9,115 nucleotides of DNA from an uncultured bacterium (GCA_900556295.1 USOK01000051.1:1-9115); one strand, 5' to 3'. Shown: positions 1 to 6,001, counted from the first letter of the stretch. Notes: generated by a model not told the origin, from the sequence alone. Numbers and translations are program-made.

Positions 1-16
1 TTATATTTTTAACGAC

Positions 17-22
17 TATAAT
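17..22 (+). promoter_or_regulatory. Probable dnaN -10 box (TATAAT)
   Basis: A perfect TATAAT lies 35 nt before the dnaN ATG, placing transcription start near base 29 and giving a leader of roughly 28 nt that contains the GGGAG site. A -35 box with normal spacing would fall just outside the window, so only half of the promoter can be judged, and in AT-rich DNA this hexamer can occur by chance. Confidence 0.5.
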
Positions 23-56
23 TTTATTATATAGAAAATAATTGGGAGTAAGAATT

Positions 57-1178
57 ATGAAATTTGTTGTAAAAAAAGATGATTTGTATAACGGTATTAA
101 AATTGTAGAAAGAGCAACTTCTGCAAAAGCACTTCAACCTGTGCTTTTAAATATTTATATCGAAACTATTGGTACAAGCGCTATTAAACTTGTTGCAACA
201 GATTTAGATTTGACTGTAATTGCTGAAGTTGATGCTCAAGTTGAAGAGGAAGGAAAAATCACATTACCTTCAAAGACTTTAAATGAGATAGTTTCAAAAC
301 TCGGTGACAAACTTATTACTTTTGAAATGACAGAAGGTGAAACTTCAGTAAATATAACATGTCAAAATTCAAAATTTGACATTATTGGCATTTCAGCGAA
401 TGAATTTCCTCCTGAATTTTCTAACGTTAGCCTAAATGACGATGAAGGTTTTGAAATTGAAATCAGACCATTTGCAAAAGCTGTACGTCAAGCAGGTTTT
501 GCTGCTGCAAGTTATGAAACAAGTAATCTTCTTTCAGGTATCGTTTTTAATATTTCAAATAATGTTATGGAAATTGCTTCAACTGATGGAAACCGTCTAG
601 CAAGAGTACGTGAAACTATTGATAATAAAGAAAATATGGCTCAACAATTAATTATTCCTTCAAAGACTTTGAACGAATTTATAAAGATGAGTAGTTTTAT
701 TGATGAAGATTCTGTGAAAATTTACACAGAGAAATCGAAATTAATAATCAAATCAGAAAAAACAATGACAATTTCAAGATTGCTTGATGGTCAATTTCCT
801 CAATATAACAAACTTATTCCTAACGAAAGTCCGAAAGAAGCAATGGTAAATGTTTCTCAAATGACATCGGCTTTGGAACGTGTATCAATCATGGTTAATG
901 AAAAAACAAGTATTGTTAAATTGGAATTTAGTCATAATACATTAAAATTAACGGCTGACACACCTGATTCCGGTAAATCAGAAGAAAGTATTGATATTGA
1001 TTACGCAGGTGAAGATTTAACAATTGCATTCAACTACAAATATGTTTTGGAAGCTTTGAAAAACATTGATTCAGATGAAGTGAAAGTTGGATTAAATACT
1101 CCACTTTCAGCTACAATGTTTAAACCTAATAGCGAAGAAGATTATGTTTGCTTGATTATGCCTGTACAAATTAGGTAG
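57..1178 (+). CDS. dnaN: DNA polymerase III beta sliding clamp
   Basis: This 373-residue protein is the DNA polymerase III beta subunit, the ring-shaped clamp that holds the replicative polymerase and repair factors on DNA. Its length matches the family. Visible family landmarks are ATDLDL near residue 48, ANEFPPEF near residue 115 (the usual SxxEFP segment), LLSGIVF near residue 160, STDGNRLA near residue 175, FPQYNKLIP near residue 250, and the C-terminal LIMPVQIR, the end I associate with cyanobacterial clamps. The frame is open from a TTG at 42, but I choose the ATG at 57 because a GGGAG ribosome site at 44-48 lies just upstream and MKF is the normal family start. No dnaA or recF follows; the next genes face the opposite way, so dnaN stands alone on its right side. 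Confidence 0.97.
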   Translation: MKFVVKKDDLYNGIKIVERATSAKALQPVLLNIYIETIGTSAIKLVATDLDLTVIAEVDAQVEEEGKITLPSKTLNEIVSKLGDKLITFEMTEGETSVNITCQNSKFDIIGISANEFPPEFSNVSLNDDEGFEIEIRPFAKAVRQAGFAAASYETSNLLSGIVFNISNNVMEIASTDGNRLARVRETIDNKENMAQQLIIPSKTLNEFIKMSSFIDEDSVKIYTEKSKLIIKSEKTMTISRLLDGQFPQYNKLIPNESPKEAMVNVSQMTSALERVSIMVNEKTSIVKLEFSHNTLKLTADTPDSGKSEESIDIDYAGEDLTIAFNYKYVLEALKNIDSDEVKVGLNTPLSATMFKPNSEEDYVCLIMPVQIR

Positions 1179-1194
1179 TAGTGCAGTTGATACG

Positions 1195-1255
1195 GTAGGT
1201 CAGGCTGTGCTTGACAAACAATGAATAGTAGAAGTAGGTCGTAATTCCGATCTAC
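1195..1255. repeat. Pair of GTAGGTC hairpins (REP-like intergenic repeat)
   Basis: Two small stem-loops stand in tandem in the dnaN downstream region and both carry GTAGGTC (1195-1201 and 1234-1240). The first pairs GTCAGGC (1199-1205) with GCTTGAC (1209-1215) around a TGT loop, with one G-U pair. The second pairs GTAGGTCG (1234-1241) with CGATCTAC (1248-1255) around a 6-nt loop, with one G-U pair. The more GC-rich, palindromic character compared with the surroundings resembles REP-type extragenic repeats. Neither is followed by a T-run, so they are not ordinary terminators. The rest of 1256-1310 holds nothing I recognise. Confidence 0.6.
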
Positions 1256-1314
1256 AGAAACTAAGTTCTCTAATGACAGCTCCGCCGTCCGTGTAGGATA
1301 TAAAAAATAAACAA

Positions 1315-1340
1315 AAAGGCGGTAAATAATTACCGCCTTT
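1315..1340 (-). terminator. Rho-independent terminator of the minus-strand operon
   Basis: AAAGGCGGTAA (1315-1325) pairs perfectly with TTACCGCCTTT (1330-1340) around a 4-nt loop. Read on the minus strand the stem is followed by a T-rich run (opposite 1302-1317), while on the plus strand only the stem's own TTT follows. It therefore mainly ends the minus-strand transcript coming from the small gene at 1369-1503, and may weakly stop dnaN read-through. Confidence 0.85.
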
Positions 1341-1368
1341 ACACATCCATAATCATCAGCTAAGACAC

Positions 1369-1503
1369 TTATTTTGTAACAAGGTCTTCTGTCTCTTCAA
1401 TCTTTTTCATCACTTCGTCAATCTGTTCTTTACAGTATTCAAGAAACATACCTAATTCTTCTTTAAAACTGTATACACCTGGCCAAGAAATATATCCGTA
1501 CAT
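1369..1503 (-). CDS. Small hypothetical protein, 44 residues
   Basis: This short gene encodes a 44-residue protein that starts MYGYISWPGVYSFKEELG and ends in a charged helix-like tail rich in Glu and Lys. I do not recognise its family. Support for it being real is the AAGGAGAA ribosome site (opposite 1509-1516) at ideal distance from the ATG, a clean stop, and a terminator 29 nt past the stop with correct minus-strand polarity. The aromatic N-terminus (Tyr, Tyr, Trp, Tyr, Phe) followed by an amphipathic, coiled-coil-like second half (from about residue 14) suggests a small helical binding protein. There is no signal peptide or membrane segment. It is the third gene of the operon, 74 nt after the receiver gene, so a role with the receiver is possible but only inferred. 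Confidence 0.75.
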   Translation of the reverse strand: MYGYISWPGVYSFKEELGMFLEYCKEQIDEVMKKIEETEDLVTK

Positions 1504-1577
1504 TAAACTTCTCCTTATATTGTCTAACCTTTTAACAATTTATTTATCGACAAGTTTGGAGAAAAACTTTAATATTT

Positions 1578-1970
1578 TTATTCGTTTTTTAATAATTTGT
1601 TACAATACGAATTAATATCGTTACATTTATACTTAGGAATATAGTCTACGCCATAATTTTGGGCAATTTGTTTTATATTTTCTGAAGCAGAAATAATTAT
1701 AATTTTTGTATTTTTGTATTCATTGAAAAATTTAATTTGTTTTATAAACCATTCTCCGGCATAAAGCGGTAAAAAATCAGGTTCCATCTGCATATCTGTT
1801 AAAATAATATTATATGGCTCATCAATTGACGCAGTAACTCTCTCAACCCCTTCTTTAGCCGAAAAAGCAGTATCTATTTCAACGTTTTGATTAAAAATCT
1901 GCAAAACTGCATCTTTATGATACAAAACCCATCTGTTTGAATCATCAACTATCAAAATTTTTGGATTCAC
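1578..1970 (-). CDS. Stand-alone response regulator receiver domain protein
   Basis: This 130-residue protein is a single CheY-like receiver domain with no output domain. The acidic pair is D9-D10 in ILIVDD, the phospho-acceptor is D59 in ILTDMQM, the switch Ser is S94 in IIISAS, and the conserved Lys is K113 in YIPKYK. All key residues are present, so it should accept phosphate from a histidine kinase; none is encoded in the window. The D59 loop is a few residues longer than usual (MQMEPDFLPLYAGEW instead of MPxxxG). The start is GTG, set by the LIVDD strand at the N-terminus and a GAGGAG ribosome site built into the end of the preceding gene. The 4-nt gap to that gene suggests translational coupling. 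It may act by protein binding, perhaps on a neighbour in the operon (inference). Confidence 0.9.
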   Translation of the reverse strand: MNPKILIVDDSNRWVLYHKDAVLQIFNQNVEIDTAFSAKEGVERVTASIDEPYNIILTDMQMEPDFLPLYAGEWFIKQIKFFNEYKNTKIIIISASENIKQIAQNYGVDYIPKYKCNDINSYCNKLLKNE

Positions 1971-1974
1971 TTAA

Positions 1975-2628
1975 TTACTCCTCTTCTAAGGATTCTTTGA
2001 TATATCTAGCAGGATTGTCAATTAGATATTGAAGTTCACCGGGTTCTTTAATATAACCGAAATCAAACTGTTCACCGTTTGATGCGAATGAAACCATTCC
2101 ATAGTCCATAATTCTGCCCATTGTTGTTTGCGAAATATCAAGCATATCGAGTTTTGATAACGGAATATCAATTTCTTCCGGATTAAGTACACCAATTTTT
2201 ATATGTGCAAATTTTGTTGTAACAACGATTTTGTCAGAGTTAAATCTCAAAATAGGATAAACTATTGGGATAAGTATTAAAAATACTATAATCCAACTGA
2301 AAAAGCTGTGTGTGTTCAAAAATATGAACCAAAAATACAAGAAAAACACAGGAGTCAAAAATATTGGCCAAAACAATGCCATCCAATGTTTTTTCACATC
2401 ATAAATAACAAGCTCTTCACTATCTTCGTTTGGAAGTTCATATTCCGGTTCAATCGGTTCCGGATGTTGATTATAGTGATGTACAACATACTCATTTTCA
2501 ATATTTGTTTGTTCAACAACAGGCTCATTAGGCTGAGAAAATTCCTGCTCTGCTGCTAAACTATATCCGCAATATCTACAAAAATTATCATTTTCTTTTA
2601 CCGGTTTTCCGCAATTTGGACAAAACAT
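1975..2628 (-). CDS. Zinc-ribbon, two-TM, bacterial PH-domain membrane protein
   Basis: This 217-residue protein has three parts. Residues 1-22 form a zinc ribbon with C3, C6, C17 and C20 (CPNCG and CRYCG). Residues 25-78 are an acidic, Pro-rich linker. Residues 84-105 and 109-128 are two hydrophobic membrane segments forming a hairpin, followed by a C-terminal region (about 130-210) that fits the bacterial PH domain of the bPH_2/YdbT type, with GRIMDYGMVSF as the characteristic turn. Both soluble ends should face the cytoplasm. Proteins of this design are common but their role is mostly unknown; membrane sensing or scaffolding is usual speculation. The ATG has a strong AAAGGAG site and a near-consensus promoter upstream. 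It is the first gene of the operon with the receiver and the 44-residue protein. Confidence 0.85.
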   Translation of the reverse strand: MFCPNCGKPVKENDNFCRYCGYSLAAEQEFSQPNEPVVEQTNIENEYVVHHYNQHPEPIEPEYELPNEDSEELVIYDVKKHWMALFWPIFLTPVFFLYFWFIFLNTHSFFSWIIVFLILIPIVYPILRFNSDKIVVTTKFAHIKIGVLNPEEIDIPLSKLDMLDISQTTMGRIMDYGMVSFASNGEQFDFGYIKEPGELQYLIDNPARYIKESLEEE

Positions 2629-2649
2629 TGTTTACTCCTTTGTGAACTG

Positions 2650-2678
2650 ATTTTAGCATATCATTTGACTTTAGTCAA
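2650..2678 (-). promoter_or_regulatory. Promoter of the zinc-ribbon/receiver operon
   Basis: On the minus strand, TTGACT (opposite 2673-2678) and TAAAAT (opposite 2650-2655) are separated by exactly 17 nt, and the -10 is preceded by TGC, giving an extended -10. This is the best promoter in the window. Transcription should start near 2643, giving a leader of about 15 nt with the AAAGGAG site. Confidence 0.8.
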
Positions 2679-2693
2679 TTAAAGGTTTACCAT
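2665..2693 (+). promoter_or_regulatory. Putative bioB promoter, divergent, sharing a palindrome
   Basis: TTGACT at 2665-2670 is 17 nt from TACCAT at 2688-2693, a -35/-10 pair of fair quality. The -35 is the left arm of the palindrome TTGACTTTAGTCAA (2665-2678), whose right arm is the -35 of the opposite promoter. A GTTTA/TAAAC inverted repeat (2685-2689, 2697-2701) covers the -10 and start region and could be an operator, though its arms are only 5 bp. Confidence 0.5.
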
Positions 2694-2710
2694 TATTAAA
2701 CGGAGGAATT

Positions 2711-3628
2711 ATGGTAGATAAACAAGAACTTTTAAGATTATACAATTTAGAATTAGATGAACTTTTAGCAAAATCAGCGCAATATATAAAAAACGAGGTA
2801 GAATTTTGCTCACTAATTAATGCGCGTAATGGCAAATGCTCGCAAAACTGCAAGTATTGTGCACAAAGTTCCCATTATCGTACTCATATTGACTCTTATC
2901 CGCTTGTAGAAATTGAAGAGGTTAGAAAATCCGCACTGGATGCAAAATCTCATCATGCATCAAGATTTGCAATCGTAACATCTGGCAAAACTCCTGATGA
3001 AAGCGATTTTAACAAAATGCTTGAAATGATTAAAGAAATCAACAAAATTGATGGTTTGAATAGTTGTGCATCTATCGGAATTCTTAATGAAGAACAGGCT
3101 AAAAAACTTGCAGAAAGTGGTTTAAAAAGATTTCACCATAATATAAATACGGCAAAGTCATACTATCCTGAAGTTTGTACAACTCACACTTGGCAAGACA
3201 GACTAAACACTTGCAAATTAGTCAAAAAATACGGCATGGAATTATGTTGCGGTGTAATTTTAGGTATGGGTGAAAGTATTGAGCAACGTGTAGAAATGGC
3301 ACTTGAACTTGCAGAAATTCAGCCAGATTCAATCCCTATCAATATTTTAATGCCAATTCCTGAAACTCCGTTTGAAAATTACCTTGACAAGATTGATGAA
3401 GAAAATGTTTTGAGAACATTAGCAATATTTAAAATATCAAACCCTAATTCTATTTTACGTTTTTGCGGGGGCAGAATGAGATTGTCGGAAGAGAATCAAC
3501 GTAAAGCTCTACAAACTTGTGTTGAAGGAATTATGGTTGGCAATTACTTAACAACAATTGGCAAAAATCCTGATGAAGATATCAAAACAGTTACCGTACT
3601 TGGTAAAATTATTGTAAAAAACTCTTAA
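2711..3628 (+). CDS. bioB: Biotin synthase, radical SAM enzyme of the anaerobe type
   Basis: BioB inserts sulfur into dethiobiotin in the last step of biotin synthesis, using S-adenosylmethionine and iron-sulfur clusters. The 305-residue length fits the family. C43, C47 and C50 (CSQNCKYCAQS) bind the [4Fe-4S]-SAM cluster. Other landmarks are RFAIVTSG (85-92), CASIG (119-123), HHNINTAKS (142-150), CTTHT (156-160), CCGVILGMGE (179-188), PINILMPIPETP (209-220) and RFCGGR (250-255). C119, C179 and R250 correspond to the E. coli auxiliary-cluster ligands C128, C188 and R260, but the equivalent of C97 is Ala87. This matches the divergent BioB group of anaerobes rather than the E. coli type. A GGAGG site at 2702-2706 fixes the ATG. 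No other bio genes are adjacent. Confidence 0.95.
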   Translation: MVDKQELLRLYNLELDELLAKSAQYIKNEVEFCSLINARNGKCSQNCKYCAQSSHYRTHIDSYPLVEIEEVRKSALDAKSHHASRFAIVTSGKTPDESDFNKMLEMIKEINKIDGLNSCASIGILNEEQAKKLAESGLKRFHHNINTAKSYYPEVCTTHTWQDRLNTCKLVKKYGMELCCGVILGMGESIEQRVEMALELAEIQPDSIPINILMPIPETPFENYLDKIDEENVLRTLAIFKISNPNSILRFCGGRMRLSEENQRKALQTCVEGIMVGNYLTTIGKNPDEDIKTVTVLGKIIVKNS

Positions 3629-3655
3629 CAAATCCTAAAGTTTTTGTACTTTTTT
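3614..3655 (+). terminator. Possible weak AT-rich terminator after bioB
   Basis: GTAAAAAACT (3614-3623) can pair with AGTTTTTGTAC (3639-3649) with one bulged G, and a run of six T (3650-3655) follows. The stem is AT-rich, begins inside the bioB C-terminal codons, and has a 15-nt loop holding the stop codon, so its strength is doubtful; the transglycosylase gene 61 nt on could be read through. Confidence 0.35.
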
Positions 3656-3689
3656 GCCGTATATATTTGGCGTAAGAAAGGTTATAAAA

Positions 3690-4382
3690 ATGAGTGGTGA
3701 AGAATTTTTTCAAATTAATAGTTCAACCCCTATGGAAGGTGGTTATAGTTTTTACACAAGTACAACAGGAACAACTTCAACAAGTGCAAATTCATTTGTG
3801 AGCGCTTGGGATGCAGAAAAGCAAGCTAGACAAAAGGGTAATTCATCCCAAAAAACTAGTTCTAAACAAACACAAAACAGTCAAACAGGTGCAAAACTTC
3901 ATTCTGAATGGCAACCTGTTTTAAAAGCCGGTGCAAAAGAAAAACAGAAAAATTTTAAAAGTGATCCAAATATTTCGCTAAAATTTTTTAATGGAGTTGC
4001 TTCAGCTGCCAAAAACTTGAACTGTAAGTCTGAAGATTTGGCAGCTGCTATGTTTTTGGAGTCTCATTTTGACCCAAAAGCCAAAAATGGTGGAGCTACT
4101 GGGTTAATTCAAATGGATAAAGAGTCATTTGACAGTATTCCAAATAGAAAATGTACATATACTCAATATTGTAAACTTCCAAGAGAAAAACAGCTGCAAT
4201 ATGCTGAAAAATACCTACAAATGCGTATTGATGAAAAAGGTTTAACCGGCAAACACTTGACAGGTGGACAATTGTATACACTAATTCGCCGTCCTGCAAG
4301 TATTACCAAAAAATCAGATGTTGAAAAATATCAAAGATTAATTGATAAAATAAAAAAAGTTCCTTTACGATACCAGAAATAA
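3690..4382 (+). CDS. Lytic transglycosylase/lysozyme-like protein without signal peptide
   Basis: This 230-residue protein has a Ser/Thr/Gln-rich, disordered-looking N-terminal part (1-70) and a lysozyme-fold domain from about 97 to 205. The domain shows the SLT pattern: AAAMFLESHFDP with probable catalytic E124, then GGATGLIQM (134-142), the LPREKQLQYAEKYLQM helix (163-178) and LYTLIRRPASI (195-205). Enzymes of this fold cleave the glycan strand of peptidoglycan. No signal peptide, lipobox or membrane segment is visible, which is unusual for a wall enzyme and recalls phage-tail or secretion-system muramidases, or export by a non-Sec route. The frame is open from a TTG at 3654, but the ATG at 3690 has an AGAAAGG site 8 nt upstream and is preferred. 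Substrate and partner are unknown. Confidence 0.75.
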   Translation: MSGEEFFQINSSTPMEGGYSFYTSTTGTTSTSANSFVSAWDAEKQARQKGNSSQKTSSKQTQNSQTGAKLHSEWQPVLKAGAKEKQKNFKSDPNISLKFFNGVASAAKNLNCKSEDLAAAMFLESHFDPKAKNGGATGLIQMDKESFDSIPNRKCTYTQYCKLPREKQLQYAEKYLQMRIDEKGLTGKHLTGGQLYTLIRRPASITKKSDVEKYQRLIDKIKKVPLRYQK

Positions 4383-4463
4383 GTGGGGAATGATATTTTA
4401 TGAATAGGTGTAAAGTCGATACAAAACATAAAGATATTTAAGCTACTTTTTAATATACTCTTT

Positions 4464-4491
4464 TCATTTATCACGTTTCACTTTTCATTCT
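4464..4491. repeat. Four degenerate heptamers of TCACTTT type
   Basis: Four consecutive 7-nt units read TCATTTA, TCACGTT, TCACTTT and TCATTCT, all sharing TCA followed by T-rich bases. They sit just upstream of the pgi promoter. The 7-nt period is visible by eye, but the number of copies is small and the surroundings are T-rich. The rest of 4383-4463 holds no gene I can support. Confidence 0.5.
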
Positions 4492-4492
4492 T

Positions 4493-4522
4493 TTAACAAA
4501 ATCTACATTTTTATGCTAACAT
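4493..4522 (+). promoter_or_regulatory. Probable pgi promoter with extended -10
   Basis: TTAACA (4493-4498) lies 18 nt from TAACAT (4517-4522), which is preceded by TGC, as in the other TGCTA promoters here. The start would be near 4529, giving a leader of about 24 nt ending in AAAGAGG (4541-4547), a fitting ribosome site for the ATG at 4553. Confidence 0.65.
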
Positions 4523-4552
4523 ATACCTGTAAACACAAAGAAAGAGGTTAAT

Positions 4553-5851
4553 ATGTTAACAAAAAATTCTAATGTTACCGTAAAATTCACTGGGGTTGAT
4601 TTTGGTGAATATTCATCAAAAGTAAGTGAATTTGTTAATGAATTTTCTTCAAGAGCTAACCAAAAAGGTCAGTTTTTGAACTGGGTAAATTTGCCTGAAA
4701 ATCAAGCAAAAAGAGTTGATGAAATTTATGAACTAGCTAGCAAATTAAAAGCAGCTACTGGCGCTAAAAAACTTAGCGTTATGGGTATTGGCGGTTCAAA
4801 ACATACAGTAGAACACATGTTGTCTATAAATGGCTTAAACGTAAAACACGACGTTATTGAATTCTATTCAGACGTTGATTCTGCAAGCTTGGAAAGATTT
4901 TTATACAGATTAGGTAACGATGTTCTTTCTTCAAACTACCTAATTGCTTCAAAATCAGGTTCAACTTTCGAAACAAAAGACGGATTTTTGAGAGTTTTAG
5001 CTATGCTTATTGATGCATACAAAGCACAAGGCAAATCTCAAGAAGAAGCTGAAAAACTTGCTCACAAACACTTTATCGCTGTTACTGACGGAAACGCTGA
5101 AAAGAGCGAACTTAGAAGAACTTCTAACGAACAAGGTTGGTTGGGCGACTTATTCATTCATGACGATGTTGGTGGACGTTTCTCAGCATTTGACGATCAC
5201 GCATTGTTCACACTTGCTTATGCAGGCATGAAAAAAGAAGATATGGTTGTTATGCTAAACGCTGCACAAGAAATTTCTTCTGAATCTTTGACCGCAGATT
5301 TGAGCGTAAATGATGCTTTGAAAGAAGGTATTTTCTGGGCTCACGCTAAAATGAACGGTATTTTGACATCAGTTCACCAATATATGGGTTCAATCTTTGA
5401 AAACACTGTATACTGGCATGCACAAATGCAAAACGAATCTGTAAAAGATACTTTGAAACAGGTTGCAAAAGTTCCAGATGCAATGCACCACTCAGCAGAA
5501 GCTCATTTTAACCCTGCTAACAAATTTGCATTCGCATTGACTGTTCCTCAAGACAACGGTGTTTGCAGAGAAAACGCTGAAAGCTATGTTGAAGCTTTGA
5601 CAAAATCTTATGAAGTTACAGGTGCTTTCTTCTTAGAAACTGCAAAAACTCTTGGAATGGGCTTAACTCCTGCTGCTGCCGGTGCTTTGACTCAATTGAG
5701 AGCATTCGCAACAGTTTACCAAGAAATCGTTGAAAAAGTAATGGAAAACAAAGAATTTCCGGAAGTTTTAGACAGCGTACTTCAACCGCACGTAGAATTC
5801 TATAAAAAGAATTTGAAAGGCGGAGTTGTTGTTCCTGGAAGAATTTCTTAG
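4553..5851 (+). CDS. pgi: Glucose-6-phosphate isomerase, divergent short form
   Basis: The 432-residue protein interconverts glucose-6-phosphate and fructose-6-phosphate in glycolysis and gluconeogenesis. The two SIS folds are marked by MGIGGSKHT (77-85) and SKSGSTFETK (133-142). Further landmarks are VGGRFSAF (206-213), with R209 as the likely phosphate-side Arg, QMQNESVKD (291-299), with E295 as the likely catalytic Glu, and HHSAEAHFNP (312-321) as the catalytic His region. The C-terminal QPGVExxK signature carrying the usual catalytic Lys is not recognisable; QLRAFATVYQ (381-390) stands in its place. The length matches short bacterial PGIs of about 430-450 residues. The gene has its own promoter and terminator, and its codons appear more uniform (many GCT, GGT, TTG) than its neighbours, suggesting high expression. 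A related sugar-phosphate isomerase remains possible. Confidence 0.87.
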   Translation: MLTKNSNVTVKFTGVDFGEYSSKVSEFVNEFSSRANQKGQFLNWVNLPENQAKRVDEIYELASKLKAATGAKKLSVMGIGGSKHTVEHMLSINGLNVKHDVIEFYSDVDSASLERFLYRLGNDVLSSNYLIASKSGSTFETKDGFLRVLAMLIDAYKAQGKSQEEAEKLAHKHFIAVTDGNAEKSELRRTSNEQGWLGDLFIHDDVGGRFSAFDDHALFTLAYAGMKKEDMVVMLNAAQEISSESLTADLSVNDALKEGIFWAHAKMNGILTSVHQYMGSIFENTVYWHAQMQNESVKDTLKQVAKVPDAMHHSAEAHFNPANKFAFALTVPQDNGVCRENAESYVEALTKSYEVTGAFFLETAKTLGMGLTPAAAGALTQLRAFATVYQEIVEKVMENKEFPEVLDSVLQPHVEFYKKNLKGGVVVPGRIS

Positions 5852-5852
5852 G

Positions 5853-5890
5853 TTTTACAAAAAGGGGGCTTGTCCCCCTTTTTTGTAAAA
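5853..5890 (+). terminator. Strong pgi terminator
   Basis: TTTTACAAAAAGGGGG (5853-5868) pairs with CCCCCTTTTTTGTAAAA (5874-5890) around the loop CTTGT, with one bulged T. The five G-C pairs next to the loop followed by six T make a textbook stem. It begins directly after the pgi stop codon; the long A/T arms make it symmetrical, so it could work in both directions. Confidence 0.9.
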
Positions 5891-5912
5891 GTAAATAAGT
5901 AAAAGTAAAGAG
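5885..5912. repeat. 14-nt tandem direct repeat
   Basis: GTAAAAGTAAATAA (5885-5898) is followed at once by GTAAAAGTAAAGAG (5899-5912), 12 of 14 bases identical. The first copy overlaps the right arm of the pgi terminator. It is a simple A-rich tandem duplication with no known role. Confidence 0.6.
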
Positions 5913-5956
5913 GAATATGTGCCAACTTATTACTTAATTGAGTTATTTAGTTAGTA

Positions 5957-5997
5957 CCCCTCACCCTACCCTCTCCCCGTAGGGGCGAGGAGAGGAC
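5957..5997. repeat. REP-like GC-rich palindromic repeat
   Basis: A C-rich stretch beginning CCCCTCACCCTACCCTCTCC turns into a G-rich one, GGGGCGAGGAGAGG. CCTCTCC (5970-5976) pairs with GGAGAGG (5989-5995), or alternatively CCCC (5975-5978) with GGGG (5982-5985) around GTA. Its GC content is far above the neighbouring DNA. From memory, the opening resembles the CCCTCACCCTAACCC-type intergenic repeat found in many unrelated bacteria, often linked to REP-associated transposases. No transposase is present here. Confidence 0.7.
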
Positions 5998-6001
5998 TCC
6001 A

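Noticed and set aside
42..56. N-terminal extension of dnaN from a TTG start
   Set aside because: The TTG overlaps the ribosome site of the ATG at 57, and family members start with MKF.
1195..1255. Hairpin pair considered as part of a tRNA or riboswitch
   Set aside because: There is no acceptor stem, anticodon arm or known aptamer core; the two stems are independent.
2308..2559. Plus-strand 83-codon frame opposite the zinc-ribbon gene
   Set aside because: It mirrors the hydrophobic coding region of the real minus-strand gene and lacks a ribosome site.
2684..2690. GGTTTAC resembling a BirA half-site before bioB
   Set aside because: No matching left half (TTGTAAACC) occurs at the expected distance, so it cannot be called a BirA box.
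3654..3689. TTG-initiated extension of the transglycosylase
   Set aside because: No ribosome site precedes it, whereas AGAAAGG precedes the ATG at 3690; the extra 12 residues do not form a signal peptide.
4400..4441. 13-codon frame after the transglycosylase gene, with GGGGAATG upstream
   Set aside because: Too short to judge, spacing to the G-run is long, and no recognisable peptide results.
4464..4491. Heptamers and octamers considered as CRISPR
   Set aside because: Units are 7-14 nt and directly adjacent, without spacers, and no cas gene is present.
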